Assembly (NCBI RefSeq): GCF_024649945.1
Contig: NZ_JANKMS010000002.1
Coordinates: forward strand, 434,001 to 498,000
Direction of reading: 5' to 3'
From: Flavobacterium panacis
GTDB lineage: Bacteria; Bacteroidota; Bacteroidia; Flavobacteriales; Flavobacteriaceae
DNA length: 64,000 bases
Part shown: positions 43,010 through 52,480 of the stretch, in pieces
Position numbering within the stretch: position 1 is the first letter of the stretch
Layout of the letters: each line of letters opens with the position of its first letter
The notes under the pieces: generated by a model
Database searches by the model: none
The model's input: the letters and a program-made list of their open reading frames with translations, nothing else
What the model was told of the DNA's origin: nothing
Program-made: the position numbers and the translations under genes

Positions 43010-45913
43010 TTATAATAAACAACTTCTCAAAATACTAACCGGGTGCTGCGCTTCACGTTTTGTTCCATCATAAATTTGATGACGACAGCTTGTTCCTGCT
43101 GCTGCAATTTTTACGTTTTCGGCAGTGTTTCTTACTTTTGGAAATAAAGTATCCTCTCCCATTTGCATACTTACCTGATAATGTTCTTTTTCATAACCAA
43201 AAGAACCTGCCATTCCGCAACAACCTGAACTGTAAATAGTAACGGTATTGTTTTTAGGAAGATTTAGCATAGCAAAAGTCGCTTCAACAGAACTTAATGA
43301 TTTTTGATGGCAATGTCCGTGAATTTTAATCTCTTTGGTTTCTTCAGAAAATGAATCTTGTTTTATTTTCCCGTCAATAATTTCTTTTTTGAAGAATTCT
43401 TCGATTGTAAATGCATTTTGAGCTAATTTTTCAGCAGCTTCTTTATCATCAGCCAAACGAAGATATTCATCTCTAAAAGTCAAAATCGCCGAAGGTTCAA
43501 TTCCAACCAAAGGAGCATTTGATAAAACCAGATCTTTAAAAACATTCACGTTGTGATTGGCGATTTTCTTCGCTTCTTCCAAAAATCCCTTTGAGAGATA
43601 CGTTCTACCACTTTCTTCATGATCCACAACCAAAACCTGATAGCCTAATTTTGTCAACAATTCGACAGCATCAATTCCGATATTAACATCATAATAATTC
43701 GTGAATTCATCTACAAACAAATACAATCTTCCATTTGGAAAATCTGTTGTTGCTGGTTTAAAGTTTTGATACCATTTTCTAAACGTCTTTTTTGCCAAAA
43801 GGGGAACTTGTCTTTCAGGAGCAATTCCCATTGATTTTTTCACCAATGACTGATTCGAAATAAAATTCGTAATGGAAGGAAATAAACTTCCCATTTTATT
43901 CAATTTTGCGTTGTTGGCGAAGATTTTACTTCTAGTCGAGAATCCGTTTGCTTTTTGGTATTGGTATAAAAATTCCGCTTTTAGAGTTGCAACGTCTACA
44001 TTACTTGGACATTCGCTCGCACAAGCTTTACAGCTTACACATAACTCAAAAACTTCGTACAATTCTTTCTGATCAAATTTGTTTTCTTTTTCAGAATACG
44101 TTAAATATTCTCTCAATGCGTTAGCTCTCGCACGAGTCGTTTCTTTTTCGTTTCTGGTTGCACGGTAACTCGGACACATTGCTCCTCCTGCTGATGGCAG
44201 TTTTCTACAATCGCCAGAACCGTTACATTTTTCTGCTGCACGTAAAATCCCTAAACTGTCTGAGAAATCCTGAAATGTTTTAATATCCGGTTCTACTCTT
44301 CCTGAAATTACACGATGGTTTTCGTCCATTTTCAAGGCATTTACAATCTTCCCGATATTCAAAACCGAATTGGGATCGAATGCCAGTTTGATTCTTTTCA
44401 GCAATTCGTAATTTTTGTCTCCGATCATAAACGGGATAAATTCTCCGCGGACAATTCCGTCACCATGTTCACCACTTAACGAACCTCGATATTTTTTAAC
44501 CAAATGCGCCACATCGGTCGCGATGGTTCTAAACAATTTTAAATCTGATGTTTTCTTTAAATTTAAAACTGGACGAAGGTGTAGTTCTCCTGCACCAGCA
44601 TGTGCGTAATAAATCGCCTCTTGTCCGTGACTTAACATCATTGCCGAAAACTCAGCAATATAAGCTGGTAAATCACTTAATTCAACTGCTGTATCTTCAA
44701 TAGAATCGGCTGCTTTATCGTCGCCTACAATACTTCCCAAAAGTCCCAGACCTGCTTTTCTCAGTTCATTGGCTTTGTCAATATCTGGACCGTAGATTTT
44801 TACACTGGCATAACCAAAATTGTGTTTTTCCAAATCAGCAATTAAAGCATCGGCTTGTTTTTCGGCATCTTCTAATGAATTCGAAGCCACTTCAAACAAC
44901 ATAATTGCTTTTGGTTCTCCAACTAAAAAGAAACGGTTTTTAATGTGTTCACGATTGGTTTTGGTACAATCTAAAATCGTATCGTCGATCATTTCGCAAG
45001 TATACAAATGATGTTTCATTGCGATTACAACAGATTCTAATGACTCTTGAATCGTATGATAATGTGCTACCACCATAATATTGTGTACAGGTGGTAAATC
45101 GTCAACTTTTAATGTAATTTCGGTTGTAAAAGCTAAAGTTCCTTCACTTCCACAAAGTAGTTTTCCTATGTTGATTGTAGGTTCTGTTCCGCCAAACAAT
45201 TCTGATTTTAATAAAATATCAACGGCGTAACCTGTATTTCTTCTATGAATTTCTGGTTTCGGAAACTCTTTTATAATTTCATCTTGATGCTCTTTTACCG
45301 AAAGTTCGTCGTAAACGCTTTTATAAATTTTATTTTCTAAAGAATCTCCTTTTGTTTTTTCAATAAATTCTGCAGAAGTCAATTCACCAAAAGCAACTTC
45401 AGTTCCATCGCTTAAAATCGTTTTTAGCTCAACAATTTTGTCACGTGTTACACCATAACGAATTGATGTTGTTCCTGATGAATTGTTTCCCACCATTCCG
45501 CCAATCATAGCTCGATTGGAAGTCGAAGTAACAGGAGAAAAGAAAACGCCATGAGGTTTCAAGAATAAATTTAACTCATCGCGAATTACACCTGGTTGAA
45601 CGGTTACTGTCCTTTTTTCAGCATCATAACCCAATATTTTTGTAAAATGTTTGGACACATCAATTACTAATCCATCTCCTACTGCCTGTCCTGCCAATGA
45701 AGTTCCAGCAGTTCTTGGCGTAACTGAAATATTATGCTTCGCTGCAAAGCGAATTAATTTACTGATATCTGCTGTAGTTTTAGGCAGAGCCACAGCATTC
45801 GGTCGAATCCTGTATACCGAAGCATCGGTCGAATAAAGTGTTTTATGAAGATCATCATATAGAAGTGTTCCTTCTAATGATTCTGATAATTGCTGTAACT
45901 CTTGGTTTGACAT
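43010..45913 (-). CDS. FAD-linked 2-hydroxyacid dehydrogenase fused to Fe-S/CCG domain (YdiJ/GlcD-GlcF type)
   Basis: 967 residues. The N-terminal FAD_binding_4 domain has VTPRTAGTSLAGQAVGDGLV and IGGMVGNNSSGTTSIRYG. FAD-oxidase C-terminal domain: AHAGAGELHLRPVLNLK, GSLSGEHGDGIVRGEF. A [4Fe-4S] ferredoxin-like part follows, CNGSGDCRK...MCPSYRAT and CVSCKACASECPSNVD. A CCG/heterodisulfide-reductase-like tail ends HGHCHQKSLS ... SGCCGMAGSFGYEKEH. It resembles fused D-lactate/glycolate/2-hydroxyglutarate dehydrogenases that pass electrons to the respiratory chain. The exact substrate is not resolved. Confidence 0.9.
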   Translation of the reverse strand: MSNQELQQLSESLEGTLLYDDLHKTLYSTDASVYRIRPNAVALPKTTADISKLIRFAAKHNISVTPRTAGTSLAGQAVGDGLVIDVSKHFTKILGYDAEKRTVTVQPGVIRDELNLFLKPHGVFFSPVTSTSNRAMIGGMVGNNSSGTTSIRYGVTRDKIVELKTILSDGTEVAFGELTSAEFIEKTKGDSLENKIYKSVYDELSVKEHQDEIIKEFPKPEIHRRNTGYAVDILLKSELFGGTEPTINIGKLLCGSEGTLAFTTEITLKVDDLPPVHNIMVVAHYHTIQESLESVVIAMKHHLYTCEMIDDTILDCTKTNREHIKNRFFLVGEPKAIMLFEVASNSLEDAEKQADALIADLEKHNFGYASVKIYGPDIDKANELRKAGLGLLGSIVGDDKAADSIEDTAVELSDLPAYIAEFSAMMLSHGQEAIYYAHAGAGELHLRPVLNLKKTSDLKLFRTIATDVAHLVKKYRGSLSGEHGDGIVRGEFIPFMIGDKNYELLKRIKLAFDPNSVLNIGKIVNALKMDENHRVISGRVEPDIKTFQDFSDSLGILRAAEKCNGSGDCRKLPSAGGAMCPSYRATRNEKETTRARANALREYLTYSEKENKFDQKELYEVFELCVSCKACASECPSNVDVATLKAEFLYQYQKANGFSTRSKIFANNAKLNKMGSLFPSITNFISNQSLVKKSMGIAPERQVPLLAKKTFRKWYQNFKPATTDFPNGRLYLFVDEFTNYYDVNIGIDAVELLTKLGYQVLVVDHEESGRTYLSKGFLEEAKKIANHNVNVFKDLVLSNAPLVGIEPSAILTFRDEYLRLADDKEAAEKLAQNAFTIEEFFKKEIIDGKIKQDSFSEETKEIKIHGHCHQKSLSSVEATFAMLNLPKNNTVTIYSSGCCGMAGSFGYEKEHYQVSMQMGEDTLFPKVRNTAENVKIAAAGTSCRHQIYDGTKREAQHPVSILRSCLL

Positions 45914-46020
45914 TATATTCTAATTTATTGTCTAAAACTGTTTTTTATTTCTTTTTGATGAGATTACAAAATTACTGTAATTTCAATAGTTATATTCTAA
46001 TATGTTTAACTCTTTTCAAA

Positions 46021-46277
46021 GTTTCTTTGCCACGAATTTCACAAATTAGCACGAATTAATTGCTAAATCTGAGAGAGAAAAAATGACCACAGATTAAAGG
46101 ATTAAAATGATTTTTTCGCCACGAATTTCATTAATTACACTAATTTTTAAATGTTACTGAAAATATTTTTTAGCCATTAACTCTATTAATCAATTCGTGT
46201 AAATTTGTGTAAATTTGTGTAATTAGTGACAAACCAAAAAAGAAATCTGTGGAAATCTTTTAATCTGTGGCTAAAAA
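46021..46277. repeat. CACAAATT/CAGATT-family palindromic repeat cluster
   Basis: The region has TTGCCACGAATTTCACAAAT (46027), CCACAGATTAAAGGATTAAA (46087), a second GCCACGAATTTCATTAATTA (46119), then inverted forms AATTCGTGTAAATTTGTG (46192) and TTAATCTGTGGCTA (46259). The outer GCCAC/GTGGC words make a large imperfect hairpin. This fills the 364-bp gap 45914-46277, with no gene. Confidence 0.65.
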
Positions 46278-47582
46278 CTATTTATTAATCTGTCTCCAGA
46301 TTTTTGTACTAAAATCATCTTTGTACATTAATCGATTTGTTCTTGTTGGATTTACTCTATTGGTTAGAATAATTAAAAATCTATTCGTATTAGGATTTAT
46401 AAAGAAGAAGGTTCCTGTAAAACCAGTGTGTCCAAAATCATCTTTTGTAAAAAACTCGTCTGGTTTTCTTTTATCGAAACCTAAACCGCGATAAATACCT
46501 TGTTTTGCAAGAGGCGATTCTGTAAACTGTTTTACGATTTTGGCTTTTAGAATTTGTTTCCCTTTATAATTTCCATTATTTATTAGCATTTTGCAGATTT
46601 CAGCGATTGATTCGGCATTCGCAAATAATCCTGCATTTCCTGAAACTCCTCCAAAAATGGCAGCTGCTTCGTCGTGAACATAACCTCTAATCGTATCTTT
46701 TCTGAAAAAATTATCCAATTCTGTCGGCATAACATTGTCTATTGAAGTCCATTTTAGCGGATTATAGCCAATTTTTGAAATTCCTAATTCCGTATAAATT
46801 TCGTTTGCTAATTCATCTAATTTCTTTCCTGTTTTGGTTTCAATCATTTGCTTGACCAAAAGCAAGTTTAAATCGCTGTAGACATATTTACCACGAATAT
46901 TTGTATTGGCAGCAGCAATTTGTTCGTAAACAATTTTATAAAACTCTGGATTCAACCACATATTTTTATAGATCTGAATCCAATTTTCCTTTGGAATAAA
47001 AGAAAGATAATAGGCATCATAAACAATATTTTTGTTTATATACATTGTATCAAACAATTCCGTATAAACATCTGATTTTTTATCACTTAACAAAGGCGAA
47101 CCATCTGGAGTAGAAAGCATACTTTGATAAAAAGTGATACTTGCCTTTAATCCAGAAGTATGCGTCAGCAATTCAAAAAGAGTTAAATCTGCAATTGGGG
47201 TATTTTTGTACAGAGATACAACGTCTCCTAATTTGTCTGTTACTTTTATTTTATCGTCTCCAGCCAAACGCATCGTTACCAATGTTGCACCCAAAACCTT
47301 AGACATTGAAGCCAAATCGAAAACATCTTCTGTTTTTACAACCTGTTTTTTATAGTAATCTTGAAAGCCATAATTTTTGGATATAAAAACAGCATCTTTG
47401 CTTCCTACTAAAATTTGAGCTCCTGGAAAAAATCCTTTTTCAAGCGCGTTGGTCATCATCGAATCGATGTAAACTTCATTTCGTTTTACATCAAAAGACT
47501 TAGAAGAATTTTTCTGAGAATATCCATTTATTCCTAAAAAAATCAAGAAGACAACAACAAACTTGTTTACTATATTTTTCAT
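46278..47582 (-). CDS. Secreted serine hydrolase of the beta-lactamase family (AmiE/YbbE-like)
   Basis: 434 residues with a signal peptide (1-22). The SxxK motif is S92-M-S-K95 (FDLASMSKVLGAT), the second block YVYSDLNLLLVKQ is the YSD/YxN-type motif, and GHTGFTGTFFF near the C-terminus is the KTG-like third motif. This matches the class C beta-lactamase/esterase fold. In Bacillus subtilis the murQ-murR-murP-amiE-nagZ-namZ cluster has such a protein (AmiE) that removes stem peptides from MurNAc. The presence of the same partners here makes an N-acetylmuramyl-L-alanine amidase the best guess. The gap to the upstream glycosidase gene is 36 bp. Confidence 0.82.
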   Translation of the reverse strand: MKNIVNKFVVVFLIFLGINGYSQKNSSKSFDVKRNEVYIDSMMTNALEKGFFPGAQILVGSKDAVFISKNYGFQDYYKKQVVKTEDVFDLASMSKVLGATLVTMRLAGDDKIKVTDKLGDVVSLYKNTPIADLTLFELLTHTSGLKASITFYQSMLSTPDGSPLLSDKKSDVYTELFDTMYINKNIVYDAYYLSFIPKENWIQIYKNMWLNPEFYKIVYEQIAAANTNIRGKYVYSDLNLLLVKQMIETKTGKKLDELANEIYTELGISKIGYNPLKWTSIDNVMPTELDNFFRKDTIRGYVHDEAAAIFGGVSGNAGLFANAESIAEICKMLINNGNYKGKQILKAKIVKQFTESPLAKQGIYRGLGFDKRKPDEFFTKDDFGHTGFTGTFFFINPNTNRFLIILTNRVNPTRTNRLMYKDDFSTKIWRQINK

Positions 47583-47618
47583 ATCGTTATGGATTAATTT
47601 TTAATCTTGAACTGTATT

Positions 47619-49100
47619 TTATTTGGCTATAAATTCTATCGGACTGCTTTCTGTCTGGGTCTGACTCAAAGCGGTGACTGCATAAACGTAGTTTTCCAAA
47701 TCAGCATTTGGTACTTCTAGTTTTAGCGCTGTTGTCACATAATAAATGTTTTCAGAATTGGAAAAATCGGTTATTTTTCCTTTTGGAAATCTGTAAATCA
47801 CATATTTTTTATCGTTAAATGCTGCTTTCCAAGTTAAAACTGCGTTATCACCTTTTTTAGCAATCACAGCGTTTGTAGGTGGTTCAGGTTTTAATCTTGT
47901 AATTCTGTTAGCTTCTGGAGTCAAAGCGATGTATTTATATACTTTTTGAGTTAAAGGTTTTCTCAAAGTGTCGCCTTTTTTAAGAAAATTAGAAGCTGTA
48001 AAATGCATTGATCCATCAATTTGAGGCAATTTTCGAATCATTTCAATCTGTTTTACGATTTGATCTGGACTTCTCCATTCTGGTTCTTTTGCTGTGGTTG
48101 AAATCTTGTACTCGCCATGTCCTACGTAAACATTTGCTCCGTATTTATGTTCTGCCCACCATTTTGCTAAGACTTCAAAATTTGCTTTATCAAAACCAAT
48201 ATGCCAATAAATTTGAGGCGTTACATAATCGATCCAGTTTTCTTTTTGCCATTTTAAAATATTCGCATACAAATCATCATAGTTTGTTGCTCCAGCGTTA
48301 GTTTTAGAACCTTGAGAATCTTTGGCAATATTCCTCCAAACACCAAAAGGCGAAATTCCGAATTCAACTTCTGGTTTATTGGCTATAATGGTATCTCTAA
48401 TTTGTTTGATGATTAAATCGACATTGTCTCTTCGCCAATCGTCTTTGTCTTTAAACTGACGTGGTTCTTTAGCGAAAGCTTTTTCATCTGGAAATTCTTG
48501 TCCGGCAATTTTATACGGATAAAAATAATCGTCCATATGAACCGCTTGAATATCATACTTACGAACAATTTCACCTACTACAGAAGAAACGAAATTTCTT
48601 GTTTCTTGCAATCCCGGATTAAAATATCTCGTTTTTCCATACGTCAGAAAAAGGTCTGGTCTTTTAAAATATAAATGATTTTTTGAAAGCACGTCTCTTA
48701 CCGTATCTTTTTGCACGCGATATGGATTCAGCCAAACGTGTACGTTCATACCACGTTTTCCTGCTTCATCAATCATCATCTGTAACGGATCAAAACCAGG
48801 GGCAACACCTTGCTTTCCAGTTATCCAATGTGAAGCGGGTTCTTTTGTCGATTTGTAAAAAGCATCGGCAGTTGGACGAATTTGAAAAATTACCGTGTTC
48901 AGATTATAAGAACGTAGATTATCCAATAGAGTAATCATTTCCGCTTTCATTTCTTTGTCCGACAAACCCGGTTTAGACGGCCAGTCGATATTTTCTACTG
49001 TCGAAATCCAAGCGGCACGCATTTCTCTTTTTGGAGATTGCTGACTGAATATTTTGGTATGAATCAGCAAAACTAAAATTATAATTTTTAAGCTTTTCAT
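47619..49100 (-). CDS. Glycosyl-hydrolase-like 10 (YngK/DUF187-type) secreted protein
   Basis: The start was placed at ATG 49100, which gives a signal peptide (MKSLKIIILVLLIHTKIFSQ); the longer frame runs into a repeat. The 493-residue protein has the GHL10 pattern: EMRAAWISTVENIDWPSKPG, LDNLRSYNLNTVIFQIRPTA, VHVWLNPYRV, then YDIQAVHMDDYFYPY (paired Asp) and GISPFGVW, followed by DYVTPQIYWHIGFDKANFEV. A C-terminal fibronectin-like tail (about residues 405-493) closes it. YngK-type proteins are putative glycosidases of unknown substrate; this one is beside peptidoglycan-salvage genes. Likely first gene of a two-gene unit with the serine hydrolase. Confidence 0.85.
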   Translation of the reverse strand: MKSLKIIILVLLIHTKIFSQQSPKREMRAAWISTVENIDWPSKPGLSDKEMKAEMITLLDNLRSYNLNTVIFQIRPTADAFYKSTKEPASHWITGKQGVAPGFDPLQMMIDEAGKRGMNVHVWLNPYRVQKDTVRDVLSKNHLYFKRPDLFLTYGKTRYFNPGLQETRNFVSSVVGEIVRKYDIQAVHMDDYFYPYKIAGQEFPDEKAFAKEPRQFKDKDDWRRDNVDLIIKQIRDTIIANKPEVEFGISPFGVWRNIAKDSQGSKTNAGATNYDDLYANILKWQKENWIDYVTPQIYWHIGFDKANFEVLAKWWAEHKYGANVYVGHGEYKISTTAKEPEWRSPDQIVKQIEMIRKLPQIDGSMHFTASNFLKKGDTLRKPLTQKVYKYIALTPEANRITRLKPEPPTNAVIAKKGDNAVLTWKAAFNDKKYVIYRFPKGKITDFSNSENIYYVTTALKLEVPNADLENYVYAVTALSQTQTESSPIEFIAK

Positions 49101-49126
49101 AATAATGTTGTTTGTTTCGTGAATGC

Positions 49127-49223
49127 TTAACCGCGAAGAGCGCAAGGATTTACGCTATGTTCGCAAAGTTTTTCTTTTTATTTTTTAATCTCGCAAAGTC
49201 GCGGAGACGCAAAGTTTTTTTTT
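49127..49223. repeat. Degenerate GCAAAG-rich interspersed repeat, copy C
   Basis: TTAACCGCGAAGAGCGCAAG, then ACGCTATGTTCGCAAAG, then AATCTCGCAAAGTCGCGGAG. The word order matches the copies at 32563-32662 and 33758-33844. Confidence 0.55.
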
Positions 49224-49239
49224 ATCTCTAGCTATATTA

Positions 49240-49440
49240 TTATCTCTCGCAGATTACCCAGATTACCCAGATTTAATTTGTGAAAATTTGTGAAATTTGT
49301 GGCAAAAAAAATCTTTTTAATCCTTTAATCTGTGGCTATTTTTTCTCTCCCAGATTTGACAGATCTAGCAGATTTAATTCGTGGAAATTTGTGAAATTTG
49401 TGGCAAAAAAAATCTTTTTAATCCTTTAATCTGTGGCTAA
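49240..49440. repeat. Tandem duplication of a 71-bp unit (CACAAATT family)
   Basis: 49268-49338 and 49369-49439 are direct copies that differ at two positions; both end AATCTGTGGCTA. The period is 101 bp, since weakly similar CAGATT-rich DNA precedes each. Each copy also holds GAAATTTGTGGCAAAA, the words seen at 28160-28293. The 354-bp gap 49101-49454 contains only this and repeat copy C. Confidence 0.8.
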
Positions 49441-49454
49441 GAAATAATTATAGA

Positions 49455-51290
49455 TTACTTAAGCAAAAAAATTCCGCCTTCTATTAAAGAAGTCCAAACT
49501 CTACCTTGTGCATCAACTGTGAAACCATTTACACTTGAACTACCTAAAGTGATTTGTTTTATAATTTCAAATTTTTCTGCATCTACAATCACCACTTCAC
49601 CTTTTCTACTTCCAATGTAAATCTTGTTGTCTTTTTCTAAAATTCCTGCTGGATTGTGTTCGTATCCTAATTTCAAATCCAAGACTTTACTTTGATTCTC
49701 TACATTTTCTTCCGTCAATTCCAAATCATCAGAAAGTGGTACTCTTAAAAGCAATCCGTCCATTGTTTTGCCATAAAACCATTTTCCGTCCTGACTTTTA
49801 CCCATTGATTCTCTAATTTTCCATTTCGAAGTTCTTAGCAATGTTTTTCCTGTTTCAATATCTAAAATAGTCAAAAAACGTTGTGGCGTAACAAAATAAA
49901 GTCGACTTTTGGTTGCAACCATATTTACATTTCCAGCCGAATATAAAATTTGTTTGTCATTACCATTATTCCATTTCCAGATTAACTCTCCAGTATTTTT
50001 ATTCAAACAATAAACATAAGAATCCCAAACTCCAAAAATGATTTTATCTCCTTGTATCAAAGGCGTTCCTTGAGAATACGACTGAGGAAGTTCTTTTTTC
50101 CAGATTATCTTACCGCTCACAGCATCTGCACAAACAAATGCTGTAGAACTTGCTGTATATATCTTATTATTTTCAGCAATTGGAGAACCAACTAAAACAC
50201 CGCCAATTGAAGTATTCCATTTTTGTTTTCCCGATTGTGAATCAAAACCTAAAAGCTTACCCTCTATTGTTCCAATTACGAGATTATTTTTTACAACTAT
50301 CGGCGAAAAATAAATGGCGTTTCCAGTTTCATTTTTCCAATTTATTTTCTTGTCTTTCAAACTTACAGATTGTATTTCGCCAAGTGAATTGGTAAAATAA
50401 AAATTCTTTTTATCAAACGAAGGAAGACTGTAAATCGAAGCAGCATCTTTTATAAAAGGTGAAACTTCTTCAAAATCATTCTTTGGGATTTCAATTTTTG
50501 ATGGTTTTGTTGGAACAGAAAATTTAAAAACTCCCGGTTTATCTAATTCTTTTTGATAAATACTGATGCTGTCTTTACTAATTATTACTTCATTGTAACT
50601 TTGCGTTTTACCGTCTAAAGAAGTTATAGAAGTTCCCATTATCCCGCTTAAACCTGAAAAATCATATTTTTTCAACGTATGTCCGTGACCGCAAAAACTG
50701 GCAACAGTTGGATATTTTTGTAAAACAGAAAGCACTTCTTTATAATTGCTTACACTATTGTCCATTGGATAATGAGCAAAATTGAGTACTTTTTTATTTG
50801 TCCCTTTAAGACTGTCTTTTAAGGTTTTATCTAACCATAATACATCTTCATGCTTTACAAAACCATCTCCCATTTTCATATAAGGCCCGCAAGGATATCC
50901 TATGAAAAGATAATCTCCCTTTGAAAATACAAATCGATCTTCGCCAAATATTTTTTTATAAGTCAAACCTGCGCTTTCACTCCAATTCGTTTCATGATTA
51001 CCAGAAATAACATAATATGGTTTTTGCAATTTTGAAAGGATCGAATGAACTTGTTTTAATTCGTCATCGGCTCCGCGATTGGTTAAATCTCCTGTTACAA
51101 CTACAAATTCAAAATCAGATTTATTGATTTCTTTTACAATATTCTGCAGTAAAAAATCATTGTCATTTCCAACTGAAACGTGCAGATCAGTGAGCTGTAT
51201 AAACTTAATATTTCCTGATTTATCCGAATTTTGAGAAAAACCAGAAACTATTATAAAAAGCAAAAATATTCTTAAAAATAGAGATTTCAT
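49455..51290 (-). CDS. Secreted calcineurin-like phosphoesterase fused to a PQQ-type beta-propeller
   Basis: 611 residues with a signal peptide (1-20, ending GFSQ). Metallophosphoesterase residues: D35-x-H37 (LTDLHV), D68 (VTGDLTNRG), N98-H99 (SGNHETNW), H173 (FAHYP) and GHGH (201-204), the full two-metal set. From about residue 290 to the end there are PQQ-like blade motifs: KINWKNETGNAIYFSPIV, GKQKWNTSIGGVLVGSPI, GKIIWKKELP, GELIWKWNNG. This fusion is known in Bacteroidota but uncharacterised; an alkaline or nucleotide phosphatase acting on envelope-derived molecules is one guess. It ends next to the repeat block. Confidence 0.85.
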   Translation of the reverse strand: MKSLFLRIFLLFIIVSGFSQNSDKSGNIKFIQLTDLHVSVGNDNDFLLQNIVKEINKSDFEFVVVTGDLTNRGADDELKQVHSILSKLQKPYYVISGNHETNWSESAGLTYKKIFGEDRFVFSKGDYLFIGYPCGPYMKMGDGFVKHEDVLWLDKTLKDSLKGTNKKVLNFAHYPMDNSVSNYKEVLSVLQKYPTVASFCGHGHTLKKYDFSGLSGIMGTSITSLDGKTQSYNEVIISKDSISIYQKELDKPGVFKFSVPTKPSKIEIPKNDFEEVSPFIKDAASIYSLPSFDKKNFYFTNSLGEIQSVSLKDKKINWKNETGNAIYFSPIVVKNNLVIGTIEGKLLGFDSQSGKQKWNTSIGGVLVGSPIAENNKIYTASSTAFVCADAVSGKIIWKKELPQSYSQGTPLIQGDKIIFGVWDSYVYCLNKNTGELIWKWNNGNDKQILYSAGNVNMVATKSRLYFVTPQRFLTILDIETGKTLLRTSKWKIRESMGKSQDGKWFYGKTMDGLLLRVPLSDDLELTEENVENQSKVLDLKLGYEHNPAGILEKDNKIYIGSRKGEVVIVDAEKFEIIKQITLGSSSVNGFTVDAQGRVWTSLIEGGIFLLK

Positions 51291-51353
51291 TGGTAATTTT
51301 TTATGTATTAAACGTCTGTGACTAAAAGCAATCTTGACAATTATCTTGAGTAG

Positions 51354-51390
51354 TAAAAAAATACCTAACAGATTTTAAAAACCTGTTAGG
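51354..51390 (-). terminator. Terminator of the esterase gene
   Basis: CCTAACAG (51364-51371) pairs with CTGTTAGG (51383-51390). On the minus strand the stem runs into a T-rich stretch, 50 bp past the esterase stop. Confidence 0.65.
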
Positions 51391-51442
51391 CTAGGTAACC
51401 AACCTATTTTTATGTGCTACTTATGTAAATAGCAACACACAA

Positions 51443-52354
51443 TTATTTATTTATTTTTTCAGTAAAAAAATTATGAAAGAATAGTAATTGAAATTTTAAA
51501 GAGTTTTCCCAATATTTGAGATCGTGCTTTCCTGGGCGTTCGATATAATCATGATTGATTTTTAAGTCTAACATTTTAGCATGAAGCTGTCGGTTTACTT
51601 CCATAAAAAAATCATCCACACCGCAATCTATCATTAATTTTAAATTGTTGTCTTTTACCAAATCAAGCATATTGGTAACGGTATTTTTATTCCAGTTTTC
51701 TGGAAATTCAGCAAATGTTCCAAGACGTTTTTTTATATCCCAATTTTCAGGAAAAGGTCTAAAATCTACTCCACCGCTCATACTTCCAGCAGCACCAAAT
51801 ACATCTTGATGTTTAAAAGATAAATACAAAGCTCCATGTCCGCCCATACTTAAACCTGAAATGGCTCTGTTTTCTCGGTTTGGAATGGTCTTGTATTTTT
51901 GGTCTATGTACGGAACTAATTCATTGATTACATAAGTTTCATATCTAAAGTTTGGATCTATCGGACTATCAAAATACCAACTTGAATAATTTCCGTCTAC
52001 GCCAACCACAATAAAATTATATTGATCAACCTGATTTTTAAGTTCTTTAAAATCTTTTGCCCATGAAGCGTAATTACCACTGTATCCGTGAAGCAGATAC
52101 ACTACCGGAAATTTTTTATCTTTCTTTTTATAACTCTCTGGAAATATAATACAGCTTTTGATATTCTTATTCATTGAAGGACTAAAAACCTGAATGGTAT
52201 CAACGGTTGCAGCTTTGGCAGTAAAAAATAAGAAAACTAAATAAAATGTGTAGAGTATCTTTTTTTCAACTCTTCTGTTTTGCGGACTATTATTTTCGAA
52301 GATTTTGAAAAATTGCAGTAGAACGCTATAATGAGAAGAAATAGTGCTTTTCAT
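51443..52354 (-). CDS. Alpha/beta-hydrolase esterase (esterase D/CE1-like)
   Basis: 303 residues. A hydrophobic segment (ILYTFYLVFLFFTAKAA, residues 33-49) looks like a signal peptide but sits behind about 30 residues, so the true start may be unusual; no better in-frame ATG is available. Conserved: FPVVYLLHGYSGNYASWAKD, VGVDGNYSSWY, nucleophile GLSMGGHGALYL (Ser 169), CGVDDFFMEV (acid) and RPGKHDLKYWENSL (His). The family covers acetyl/feruloyl esterases and S-formylglutathione hydrolases. Next to a peptidoglycan-salvage regulator, it could de-O-acetylate MurNAc or a side chain; this is only inference. Confidence 0.82.
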   Translation of the reverse strand: MKSTISSHYSVLLQFFKIFENNSPQNRRVEKKILYTFYLVFLFFTAKAATVDTIQVFSPSMNKNIKSCIIFPESYKKKDKKFPVVYLLHGYSGNYASWAKDFKELKNQVDQYNFIVVGVDGNYSSWYFDSPIDPNFRYETYVINELVPYIDQKYKTIPNRENRAISGLSMGGHGALYLSFKHQDVFGAAGSMSGGVDFRPFPENWDIKKRLGTFAEFPENWNKNTVTNMLDLVKDNNLKLMIDCGVDDFFMEVNRQLHAKMLDLKINHDYIERPGKHDLKYWENSLKFQLLFFHNFFTEKINK

Positions 52355-52421
52355 ATAGTTTGGTTTAGTTTGAAAATAGTTTCAACAAATATATACAAAA
52401 AACAAACAGATTACATTATTA

Positions 52422-52456
52422 TGCGTTATTTAACAAAATAAAATACAAATAACGCA
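52422..52456. promoter_or_regulatory. Inverted TGCGTTATTT boxes upstream of the esterase gene
   Basis: TGCGTTATTT (52422-52431) and its exact inverse AAATAACGCA (52447-52456), centred between the deoR and esterase genes. The same word occurs twice at 53366-53384 in front of susC. Shared boxes around a regulator gene suggest its operator. Confidence 0.55.
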
Positions 52457-52480
52457 AAAACATGCAAAAAATAATATAAA

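Noticed and set aside
49240..49440. CRISPR-like array
   Set aside because: There are only two units, period 101 bp, with related rather than unique spacers, and no cas genes.
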